Of a DNA stretch of 42,749 nucleotides, positions 1-6,777 are shown one piece after another. The first letter of the stretch is position 1, and the number at the start of each line of letters is the position of its first letter. A model generated the notes under the pieces. It was not told the DNA's origin. It saw nothing but the letters and a program-made list of their open reading frames with translations, and searched no databases. The position numbers and the translations under genes were made by a program. Source of the DNA: an uncultured Clostridia bacterium (GTDB taxonomy: Bacteria; Bacillota; Clostridia; Christensenellales; Borkfalkiaceae); NCBI GenBank assembly GCA_944368925.1, contig CALVXG010000018.1, positions 1-42,749 on the forward strand. Reading direction: 5' to 3'.

Positions 1-110
1 TCTTCCCGTCGAAAGACAGTCGGATTTAAAAAAACTTTTCTAAAGTCACATATGGCTTGCGACTTTATCGTTTACAATATAGGAAAAAACTTACGGAGGT
101 TTTATTTCTC

Positions 111-464
111 ATGAAAAAAGCAGTCATCTACACCAGGACGGCCGTACCAAATCCAGCGTCCAACAAAAAGCAGGAAGAACTTTGTTCACAGTATGCTCGG
201 AACAACGGCTATGCAGTCGTGTCAATCTATACCGACAACGGATTCCCCGGCACGAACGCGCATCGCCCCTCTTTCAGAAAACTTATGGATTCCCGCAAAA
301 GCAAAGGCTGGGATGTCATCATCGTTTCCGACTGTTCCCGCTTCTTCCGCAAACCGCGCAGTTTCGTCAGATACATGAAAGTTTTGCGTCGTGCGGGCAA
401 AGACCTGATTTCTGTCAGAGACGGGGAACTCTCTTCCCTGCCTCTGCCTCGCATGGATTTTTGA
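111..464 (+). CDS. Small resolvase-like protein lacking the catalytic serine
   Basis: 117 aa. The start is set by GGAGG at 95-99 just upstream of the ATG. The protein matches only the N-terminal resolvase domain of serine recombinases: KAVIYTR near the start aligns with the family's KAVIYARVS, followed by a FPGT turn, the HRPSF segment and DVIIVSDCSRFFR. At the catalytic position (R-x-S in active enzymes) it reads R-T-A, so the nucleophile is missing, and the DRxSR motif is degraded to SRFFR. There is no recombinase or zinc-ribbon domain. It is therefore unlikely to cut DNA. It could modulate the full-length recombinase encoded 170 bp downstream, for example by pairing with its resolvase domain, but that is inference. 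It could also be a decayed remnant. It is the first gene of a three-gene co-oriented set. Confidence 0.75.
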   Translation: MKKAVIYTRTAVPNPASNKKQEELCSQYARNNGYAVVSIYTDNGFPGTNAHRPSFRKLMDSRKSKGWDVIIVSDCSRFFRKPRSFVRYMKVLRRAGKDLISVRDGELSSLPLPRMDF

Positions 465-479
465 GGAGGTTTATCCACA

Positions 480-647
480 ATGTGTAAATCTGTTATCCTT
501 ACAGACAATTCCGGCAAATGCGTTTTCTTCTTCCGCTTTACAGTTTCAGAAAAAGATACCGATTGCTTTACTGTTACCGATATATTAAACCTGCCGCTTA
601 TCGAGCGGCTGAAAGCAGGAGGGCTTCGCTATGAAAACAGGCGTTGA
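480..647 (+). CDS. Small hypothetical protein upstream of and overlapping the recombinase
   Basis: 55 aa. An excellent ribosome binding site, GAGGAGGT at 463-470, lies at the right distance from the ATG and overlaps the stop of the preceding resolvase-like gene. The frame begins MCKSVILTDNSGKCVFFF and ends 17 nt inside the following recombinase gene, suggesting translational coupling. The content is mixed, with a hydrophobic first half and a basic C-terminus, and no known domain was recognised. Its position between two recombinase-family genes near an attachment site would suit a directionality or regulatory factor, but nothing in the protein itself shows that. Confidence 0.5.
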   Translation: MCKSVILTDNSGKCVFFFRFTVSEKDTDCFTVTDILNLPLIERLKAGGLRYENRR

Positions 648-2208
648 GTATCTGCGTTATTCAAGTGACCGCCAGACCGAGCAATCCATCGAAGGACAAA
701 AGCGCGTCTGCGACGAATTTGCCAAACGCAACGACATCGTTATCGTCGATACCTATATCGACCGAGCCATGACCGGCACCAACGACAACCGCGAAGCCTT
801 CCAGCAGATGCTCAAAGACAGCGACAAAAAAGCCTGGGACTTCGTCCTCGTTTACAAATTAGACAGATTCTCCCGCAACAAGTATGAAATGGCGATCCAC
901 CGAAAACACCTCAAAGACAACGGTATAAAAATACTCTCCGCTATGGAGAATATCCCCGATACCCCGGAAGGGATCCTGCTGGAAAGCCTGCTCGAAGGCA
1001 TGAACCAATACTACTCGGAAGAACTCTCGCAGAAGACGAAGCGCGGCATGAACGAAACCCGGCTCAAAGGCAACTTCATCGGCGGCATTCCCAATTACGG
1101 GTATTCTCTCAAAGAGATCACCGCCGACGTGAACGGAAAACAGGTACGCACCGCATTAAAGGTGATCATCAACGAAGAGGAAGCGCCTATACTCAAAGCC
1201 ATCTTCACCGATTATTCCAACGGGAAGCGGATCTGCGACATCGTAAAGGAACTTACAGAAAGAGGCGTCCTCAACAGAGGAAAACCGTTCCTTGCGGGTA
1301 CAATATATTCCCTGCTCCAACAGGAGAAGTACACGGGCATCTACCGTCTGAACGGCGCCGTATACGATAAGATCTATCCGCAGATCATTCCGCCCGACCT
1401 CTATGAAACCGTCCGAAAGCGCATTGACGCCAATAAATACGGGAAACATGTTCCGGGAATAGACTACCTGCTCAAAGGCAGGATATTCTGCGGCTACTGC
1501 GGAAACCCCATGTATTCCTATACCGGCACTTCCTGTACGGGAAAGATAAACCGATACTATAAGTGCAGAGCCATCAAGAAAAACACTCCCTGCGATAACA
1601 GACCTATAAGCAAAGAGGTGATCGAACGGTTTGTCGCGGAAGCCGTTACGGACGCCATTACCGACAAAGCCAATCTCGCTCTACTTATGGATAGAATCAT
1701 ATCCAAGCAACGGAAACAGTTCTCTGATGATTTCACGCTCCGCTCCTTACAAAAGGAACTTGCCAAAACCAACAAAGCCATCTCCAACATCATGAACGCA
1801 ATCGAGGCGGGCATCTTCACGGAAACCACCAAAGCACGATTACAGGAGCTGGAAACTTTCCGCAAAGAACTCGGCGAAAAGATCCTTATAGAAGGCACGA
1901 AAACGAAGGAGGCGCTGCAAGCGGAGGATATTGAAAAATATTTAAAAGAGGCTATCAAACTCAAACCGAAATCCATGATAGAGCTGTTGGTGGAGAAAGT
2001 CGTTGTCTTTACAGACAGGGCGGAAGTATTTCTGAAATACTCACCCGACATCAATGAAACAAACAGCCCCGACGGGAACAATTCCGGTCGGGGTTGTTTC
2101 ATTGTCCGATACGACAAAAGCATCGAGAAGCCAAAAGTCGGGCGGCGACACAGAGGCGCTCCGCTCCAAACTTATACTGCTAAATTTACAATTTCTATTT
2201 TTATTTGA
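631..2208 (+). CDS. Large serine recombinase (integrase of a mobile element)
   Basis: 525 aa, preceded by GGAGG. It has the full large-serine-recombinase layout. The resolvase catalytic domain spans about residues 1-150, with the nucleophile Ser11 in YLRYSS and the LDRFSR motif near 78-82. The recombinase domain follows (about 150-275, including NYGYSL). A zinc ribbon is marked by Cys287, Cys290, Cys312 and Cys321. A coiled-coil-rich helical region of about 365-440 comes next. All catalytic features seen are intact, so the enzyme is probably active. It would join attP and attB by concerted double-strand cleavage through a Ser11-DNA link. The gene ends 75 bp before a truncated xylB, the usual place for an integrase beside its attachment site. 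The last 45 or so residues are basic and run through a strong hairpin at 2052-2104, so the ancestral C-terminus may have been shorter. Confidence 0.93.
   Translation: MKTGVEYLRYSSDRQTEQSIEGQKRVCDEFAKRNDIVIVDTYIDRAMTGTNDNREAFQQMLKDSDKKAWDFVLVYKLDRFSRNKYEMAIHRKHLKDNGIKILSAMENIPDTPEGILLESLLEGMNQYYSEELSQKTKRGMNETRLKGNFIGGIPNYGYSLKEITADVNGKQVRTALKVIINEEEAPILKAIFTDYSNGKRICDIVKELTERGVLNRGKPFLAGTIYSLLQQEKYTGIYRLNGAVYDKIYPQIIPPDLYETVRKRIDANKYGKHVPGIDYLLKGRIFCGYCGNPMYSYTGTSCTGKINRYYKCRAIKKNTPCDNRPISKEVIERFVAEAVTDAITDKANLALLMDRIISKQRKQFSDDFTLRSLQKELAKTNKAISNIMNAIEAGIFTETTKARLQELETFRKELGEKILIEGTKTKEALQAEDIEKYLKEAIKLKPKSMIELLVEKVVVFTDRAEVFLKYSPDINETNSPDGNNSGRGCFIVRYDKSIEKPKVGRRHRGAPLQTYTAKFTISIFI
2052..2104. 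repeat. Strong inverted repeat inside the 3' end of the recombinase gene
   Basis: The arms at 2052-2073 and 2087-2104 are complementary over 18 bases with one 4-nt bulge (the core is GCCCCGAC pairing with GTCGGGG). It is not followed by a T-run on either strand, so it does not look like a simple intrinsic terminator. It could still dampen transcription from the element into the host genes, or be a recombinase-related site. Confidence 0.6.
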
Positions 2209-2275
2209 TTTTTACTTAAAACGCGGCTTAATACACCGATTTCTACTCATTATCTGCATTTTTCATAGTTCTGTT

Positions 2276-2298
2276 GAGGTCGCTTACTCGCCCGCGAT
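2276..2298. other. Probable attachment-site junction between mobile element and xylB
   Basis: The xylB reading frame follows the FGGY family up to VKIIAG and then stops (TAA at 2284-2286) where the family continues with GGDNAA or similar. Foreign sequence carrying the serine recombinase starts here. The crossover should lie within about 2283-2295; the core bases cannot be fixed without the other junction. Confidence 0.6.
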
Positions 2299-2994
2299 AA
2301 TTTTTACTTCTTCGGATAAACCAAGCTCTTTAGCGATCTCTTTTTTCAGCGTTCCGACTTCTTCATAGCTTTCATAAAGTTTCGGCAGCATTTGCACGGA
2401 TATTCCGCATACGTCGCACATTTTTTGCGACCAACGGCGGTTTTTTACGTCTAAAAGGAGCATTCCGCTCGCGTCCGAATAGTCCGTGCAGAAACTCCCC
2501 GACAATTTGTATGCGAGATAATCTTTGGGGAGCATGATCTTTGCAATCTTCGCAAAGTTTATGGGTTCATTTTCCTTCATCCAAAGAATTTTCGGCGCGG
2601 TAAAGCCCGCAAACGCGATATTACCCGTATATTCGGAAAGTTTTTCTTTGCCGATCACTTCGTTTAAGTACTTCGTCTGCTTTTCCGTTCTTCCGTCGTT
2701 CCACAGAATGCAGGGACGGATGACATTGTCGTCTTTATCCAAAACGACCAATCCGTGCATCTGTCCGCCGAACGATATTCCTTTAACCGCCGATTTATCC
2801 TGCCCTTGTAGAAGTTCTTTCAAACCCGTCAAGGCGGCTTTGTACCAAAGTTCAGGGCTTTGCTCGCTCCAACCGCTGTGCGGATAACAAACTTCATAGC
2901 TTTGCGTGTTTTCCGCCAATATTTCTCCGTTTGCGGCAACGAGCAGGAACTTTGTCCCGCTCGTGCCCAGATCGATTCCGATATATGTATTCAT
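2284..2994 (-). pseudogene. xylB: Xylulokinase (FGGY family), N-terminal half only
   Basis: 236 aa are left of a protein that is normally about 490-510 aa. The N-terminal FGGY domain is well preserved: the phosphate-binding IGIDLGTSGTK at residue 5, the substrate-loop segment GGQMHGLV near 90, LWNDGR near 120 and the stretch GFTAPK. These match bacterial D-xylulose kinases. The frame ends just before the GGDNA segment that carries the catalytic aspartate, and the C-terminal ATP-binding domain is absent, so this fragment should be inactive. It is the last gene of the eda-kdgK-isomerase operon and starts 2 bp after the isomerase stop. The break coincides with the serine-recombinase element, so loss by integration is the best explanation. 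Excision could restore the gene. An FGGY kinase for another ketose is possible. Confidence 0.85.
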
Positions 2995-2996
2995 AT

Positions 2997-4496
2997 TTAT
3001 TTCTCAAAGGGATTTTCGGTAGGATAGCGGTCACCTTTCGCGCGGTTAAAGCCGACCTCCCCCACGGGAACGCCGATGTATTTGAGCACCTCGTACAGCT
3101 CTTTGCCAAAATGTCCGAACGCCACCGCGCCGTGGTGCGGGAAATTCTTTTCGATCAGAACATGGCGATAGAAACGCTTCATTTCGGGTATGGCAAAGAT
3201 GCCGATCGACCCGAAACTATGGGTACGTACAGGCAAAACTTCGCCCTGTGCCACATACGCGCGCAGTTTGTTGTCCGAAGTACTCTGCAAACGGAAGAAC
3301 GTGATATCTCCCGGAGCAATATCCCCTTCCAACGTGCCCTGCGTCACCTCTTCGGGAAGCGAACGCGCCATGATCAGCTGATATTTCATTTCACAGAAGC
3401 AAAGTTTTTTGCTGCACGTGTTCCCGCAATGGAATCCCATAAACGTATCCGTGAGCGCGTACGGGAACTTGCCTTCGATGTCCGCTTTATAAAGATCTTT
3501 GGGTACCGTGTTGTTAATATCGAGAAGCGTAACCGCGTCTTCACTCACGACCGTTCCGATAAACTCGGACAATGCGCCGTAAATATCCACTTCGCAGGAG
3601 ACGGGAATGCCTCTGCCCGTCAGTCTGCTGTTCACATAGCAGGGAACGAACCCGAACTGCGTCTGGAATGCAGGCCAGCATTTGCCCGCGATCGCCACAT
3701 ATTCGCGCGAACCCTTATGCGCTTCTACCCAGTCCAAAAGGGTGAGTTCGTACTGCGCAAGTTTGGAAAGGATCTCCGGCTTTTTGTTGCCTTTACCCAG
3801 TTCCTCTTCCATATCCTTCACAACTTCGGGAATACGCTTGTCGCCGTCGTGCTTATGGAAAGATTCAAACAAGTCAAGCTCCGAATTTTCCTCGATCTCC
3901 ACACCCAGATTATACAACTGCTGAATAGGCGCATTGCACGCAAGGAAATTCATGGGACGAGGCCCGAAAGAGATGATCTTCAAGTGTTTTAAAGCATACA
4001 CGGCGCGTGCAATTGGTAAAAATTCATGGAGCATATCCGCGCACTCTTCCGCGTCCCCTACGGGGTATTCGGGTATATACGCCTTCACGCCGCGAAGTTT
4101 CAAGTTATACGACGCATTCAGCATACCGCAGTACGCGTCGCCGCGCGAAGAGGCAAGCGTGGGAATATCTTCTTCCGCCGCGGCGAAAAACATCACCGCT
4201 CCACCCACTTCCGCCGCAAATTCTTTTGCGAGCATCGTTTCGGAAATTTCGGGACCGAAGTTTCCAAGATACACCGCCAAAGCGTTACAACCAGCTTTTT
4301 TCACGTCGGCAAGCGCCTGCTTCATGTGCAATTCGCTCTCCACGATGCACACGGGGCATTCGTAGATCCCCTCTTTGCCGTACTTCTTTTCGTATGCAGC
4401 AACGAGCGCTCGGCGCCTGTTTACCGACAGACTTTCGGGAAAACAATCGCGCGATACCGCGACGATCCCCACCTTCATTTCAGGAATGTTCAACAT
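2997..4496 (-). CDS. L-fucose/L-arabinose isomerase family protein
   Basis: 499 aa, with AGGAGAGG just upstream of the ATG. The whole-length pattern fits the ketol isomerase fold of the fucose/arabinose isomerase group. The N-terminal Rossmann-like part opens with MKVGIVAVSRDCFPESL. The centre has FHCGNTCSKKLC, and the C-terminal barrel carries PHHGAVAFGHFG near residue 460, comparable to the metal- and substrate-binding C-domain of FucI. It should interconvert an aldose and a ketose with a divalent metal in the cytoplasm. The substrate is not shown by the sequence. Adjacent xylB suggests a product that is a xylulose- or ribulose-like ketose, whereas the upstream eda and kdgK suggest sugar-acid metabolism. 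At 499 aa it is shorter than classical FucI (about 590). Confidence 0.75.
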   Translation of the reverse strand: MLNIPEMKVGIVAVSRDCFPESLSVNRRRALVAAYEKKYGKEGIYECPVCIVESELHMKQALADVKKAGCNALAVYLGNFGPEISETMLAKEFAAEVGGAVMFFAAAEEDIPTLASSRGDAYCGMLNASYNLKLRGVKAYIPEYPVGDAEECADMLHEFLPIARAVYALKHLKIISFGPRPMNFLACNAPIQQLYNLGVEIEENSELDLFESFHKHDGDKRIPEVVKDMEEELGKGNKKPEILSKLAQYELTLLDWVEAHKGSREYVAIAGKCWPAFQTQFGFVPCYVNSRLTGRGIPVSCEVDIYGALSEFIGTVVSEDAVTLLDINNTVPKDLYKADIEGKFPYALTDTFMGFHCGNTCSKKLCFCEMKYQLIMARSLPEEVTQGTLEGDIAPGDITFFRLQSTSDNKLRAYVAQGEVLPVRTHSFGSIGIFAIPEMKRFYRHVLIEKNFPHHGAVAFGHFGKELYEVLKYIGVPVGEVGFNRAKGDRYPTENPFEK

Positions 4497-4514
4497 TTTT
4501 CCTCTCCTTTTCCT

Positions 4515-5516
4515 TTATCTCTGCACCCGACCGTTTTCACCGCCGCGCACAAGGCGCTGCACTTCGTCCACGGTGACAAGGTTGAAATCTCCTTCGATGG
4601 AATGTTTGAGCGCGCTCGCCGCCACCGCAAAACCGATCGCGTCCGAAAGCGGATATTTTTGACTGAGCGCGTAGATCATCCCCGCCGCAAATGCGTCGCC
4701 GCCGCCGACACGGTCGATCATGTCCATCGTATACTCGCGCGAATGCGCAAATTCCTTTCCGTCATAGATAAGCCCGAAAATTTTGTTGCGGTTGGCGTTG
4801 ATCGTGCGCCGTTCCGTAAACGCGAGCACTTTGAAATGAAACTTTTTGAATAGCTTTTCCGCCGTTTCCTGACTGCGCTCCGCGCCCTCCGGCAATTCGG
4901 AGCCTATGGAAAATACTTCTTCCGCCTGGCTCTCGTTGGCAATGCATACGTCCGTCAGCTCCAAAAAAGGCGCCATCACCGCCGCCGCTTTCTCTTTCGT
5001 CCAAAGCTTGCTGCGATAGTTCAGATCGCACGAAACCGTGATCCCCTTTTTCTTTGCGGCCTTGCACGCCTCGTAGGCGGCTTTTGCTACTTTATCGCCC
5101 AGCGCCGCCGTGATCCCCGTAAAATGAAACCAGTCCGCACCGTCCAGAATTTTTTCAAAATCGTAATCTTTTTCATCCGACAAGGCAAACGCCGAACCCG
5201 CCCGATCGTAAATCACGTTCGAAGGACGCTGCGACGCGCCCTTTTCCATATAATACACGCCCAACCTGTCTCCGCCGAAAACGATCTTTGACGTGTCCAC
5301 GCCCCACTTTTGCAGGTTCGCCTTGCATGCCTTTGCAAGACCGTTTGCGGGAAGTTTCGTCACGAACATTGATTCGCACCCGAACTGCGCCAGCGATACC
5401 GCCACGTTCGCTTCCGCTCCGCCGTACACCGCTTCAAAACAATCTGCCTGTGCCATGCGCCTGAATCCGCAAGGACTCAGCCGCAACATGATTTCCCCGA
5501 ACGTAACCGCTTTCAT
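4515..5516 (-). CDS. kdgK: 2-dehydro-3-deoxygluconate kinase (PfkB family)
   Basis: 333 aa. The ATG at 5516 is chosen because it overlaps the eda stop as ATGA and is preceded by GGGGAAGAG; a longer upstream frame inside eda is not needed. It phosphorylates 2-keto-3-deoxygluconate to KDPG with ATP. PfkB features are the N-terminal FGEIMLRLSP, the glycine-rich GGAEANVAVSLAQFG near residue 35, the SCDLNYRSKLW strand in mid-protein and the C-terminal anion-hole and catalytic motif DRVGGGDAFAAGM. The RVGGGD variant is usual in KDG kinases. Its product is the substrate of the aldolase encoded immediately upstream, so the two make a complete KDG to pyruvate plus glyceraldehyde-3-phosphate route. Another PfkB sugar kinase activity is possible but less likely in this context. 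Confidence 0.88.
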   Translation of the reverse strand: MKAVTFGEIMLRLSPCGFRRMAQADCFEAVYGGAEANVAVSLAQFGCESMFVTKLPANGLAKACKANLQKWGVDTSKIVFGGDRLGVYYMEKGASQRPSNVIYDRAGSAFALSDEKDYDFEKILDGADWFHFTGITAALGDKVAKAAYEACKAAKKKGITVSCDLNYRSKLWTKEKAAAVMAPFLELTDVCIANESQAEEVFSIGSELPEGAERSQETAEKLFKKFHFKVLAFTERRTINANRNKIFGLIYDGKEFAHSREYTMDMIDRVGGGDAFAAGMIYALSQKYPLSDAIGFAVAASALKHSIEGDFNLVTVDEVQRLVRGGENGRVQR

Positions 5517-6130
5517 TGTCTCTTCCCCGCCTTTTCCACACACTCTCTCGCTTTTCGCGCGATCTCCTTCGCGTCGCCCTGCATCATCCAACTGCCGCCG
5601 ACCGCAACGATCTTGTCAAATGCCAGATATTCTTCCATATTCTCCGCGTTCACGCCGCCCGTCGGAACAAAGCGCACCTGCGGAAACGCCGCCGAAAGCG
5701 CACGGATCGCCTTGATCCCCCCGTATATGTTTGCAGGGAAAAATTTCACTACGTCGATGCCGCACGCGAGCGCGCGCATGATCTCCGTCGGCGTCACGCA
5801 CCCCGGAAGATACGGCACGCCCCTTTCCGCACAGACTTTCTGCACCTCTTCCGAAAACCCGGGGCCCACGATAAACTGCGCACCGATCCCGATCGCCTCG
5901 CGCGCCTGCTCTCCGTTTAAAACCGTTCCCGCCCCGACGAGAAAATCGGGGTACTTTTCAACCGCAAGGCGCAGCGCTTCGGGTGCACACGCGGTACGGA
6001 ATGTGATCTCCGCGATCTTCAGTCCGCCTTCCCGCAGCGCGTCCATGGTCGGAACAACTTCTTCCAGCCCGTGAAACACGATCACGGGCACGGTCTTTAA
6101 CTTTTCCGCTTGCTTCAAAAACGCATTCAT
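5513..6130 (-). CDS. eda: KHG/KDPG aldolase
   Basis: 205 aa, a normal length for the family. The start is MNAFLKQ at 6130, behind GGAGA; upstream in-frame codons lie in leader sequence. It is a class I aldolase that splits 2-keto-3-deoxy-6-phosphogluconate into pyruvate and glyceraldehyde-3-phosphate. The visible active site is Glu41 and Arg45 in EITFRT, the PGCVTPTE loop near 109-116 and the Schiff-base Lys129 in DVVKFFPA. The phosphate-binding segment PTGGVN follows. It is the first gene of the operon. Together with kdgK it forms the lower part of hexuronate or KDG breakdown; the upper-pathway genes are not in this window. Confidence 0.93.
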   Translation of the reverse strand: MNAFLKQAEKLKTVPVIVFHGLEEVVPTMDALREGGLKIAEITFRTACAPEALRLAVEKYPDFLVGAGTVLNGEQAREAIGIGAQFIVGPGFSEEVQKVCAERGVPYLPGCVTPTEIMRALACGIDVVKFFPANIYGGIKAIRALSAAFPQVRFVPTGGVNAENMEEYLAFDKIVAVGGSWMMQGDAKEIARKARECVEKAGKRQ

Positions 6131-6423
6131 GTTCTTTACAGTCTCCTGCTTTCTCTCTTTCCTTTCCGAATCCTTACCTCGGAAGACGCGCAAAACTCGT
6201 TCTGCGGCGGAACGCGCCGCACATCTCTCGCCCTCCGCCTTTTCCGAAACGATCTTTTTTTATTTACGGGCCGCAAAATATTTTGTCTGCAAACTCTTCT
6301 CGCCTGCAAAATGCTCTCCAATCTCTTTTCCATAGAGCAATTTTTCTATGTTTTTACGCAATATTCTTCAGCTTTTGCAAAATCGTCTTTCTGACATGCT
6401 TTTTCATTGCCCGTTACAGTTTA
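6131..6423 (-). other. Long 5' leader of the eda operon
   Basis: No convincing gene lies between the promoter and eda. A 17-codon frame (6354-6407) starts about 10 nt after the predicted transcription start and has no Shine-Dalgarno site. No known riboswitch class was recognised. A leader this long leaves room for post-initiation regulation, but none is demonstrated. Confidence 0.4.
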
Positions 6424-6451
6424 TTATACTATATTTTTTGTTTTTGTCAAG
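6424..6451 (-). promoter_or_regulatory. SigA-type promoter of the eda-kdgK operon
   Basis: On the minus strand TTGACA (6451-6446), a 16-bp spacer and TATAAT (6429-6424). The predicted transcript starts near 6417, leaving a leader of about 287 nt before eda. Confidence 0.7.
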
Positions 6452-6536
6452 ATTCTTGCCTGTTTTTCCGCCGATTTGTAAATATGTAAAATCTTCAATA
6501 AATGTGTCAAACCACTCTTGATGAGAAGACGTAAAA

Positions 6537-6566
6537 CGCCGCCTGCAAACGAATTTGCAGGCGGCG
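6537..6566 (-). terminator. Likely intrinsic terminator of the sucrose/PTS operon
   Basis: A perfect 13-bp stem (CGCCGCCTGCAAA with its complement) closes on a TTCG tetraloop when read on the minus strand and is followed by GTTTTAC. It lies about 210 nt after the ptsI stop. Confidence 0.6.
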
Positions 6567-6661
6567 CCCTGCCCGTTTGGGCATGTACTTTGTTATGTGC
6601 GATATTCCCGGCCCGCTTTTGCCGCTGCGCGGCAATCATATCGAATGATCCGAATAACGCG

Positions 6662-6693
6662 CGGTGCGCCGCAAAAACTTTTGCGGCGCACCG
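6662..6693. repeat. Perfect 15-bp inverted repeat downstream of ptsI
   Basis: The arms 6662-6676 and 6679-6693 (CGGTGCGCCGCAAAA and its complement) are separated by 2 bases. On the minus strand no T-run follows, so termination here is doubtful; it may protect the 3' end of the ptsI transcript. Confidence 0.55.
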
Positions 6694-6777
6694 TATTTCT
6701 TTCTTTTATTGACTTTGTTCCTCTTCCGTTTTATCCGCGCCCGTCAGAAAAGCCGACCGCGCGCGGCCGAAAAAGTC

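Noticed and set aside
2931-3992. A 353-aa plus-strand frame opposite the isomerase
   Set aside because: The minus-strand isomerase is supported by family motifs; this is its shadow.
6354-6407. A 17-codon frame in the eda leader as a leader peptide
   Set aside because: No Shine-Dalgarno site and no run of regulatory codons.
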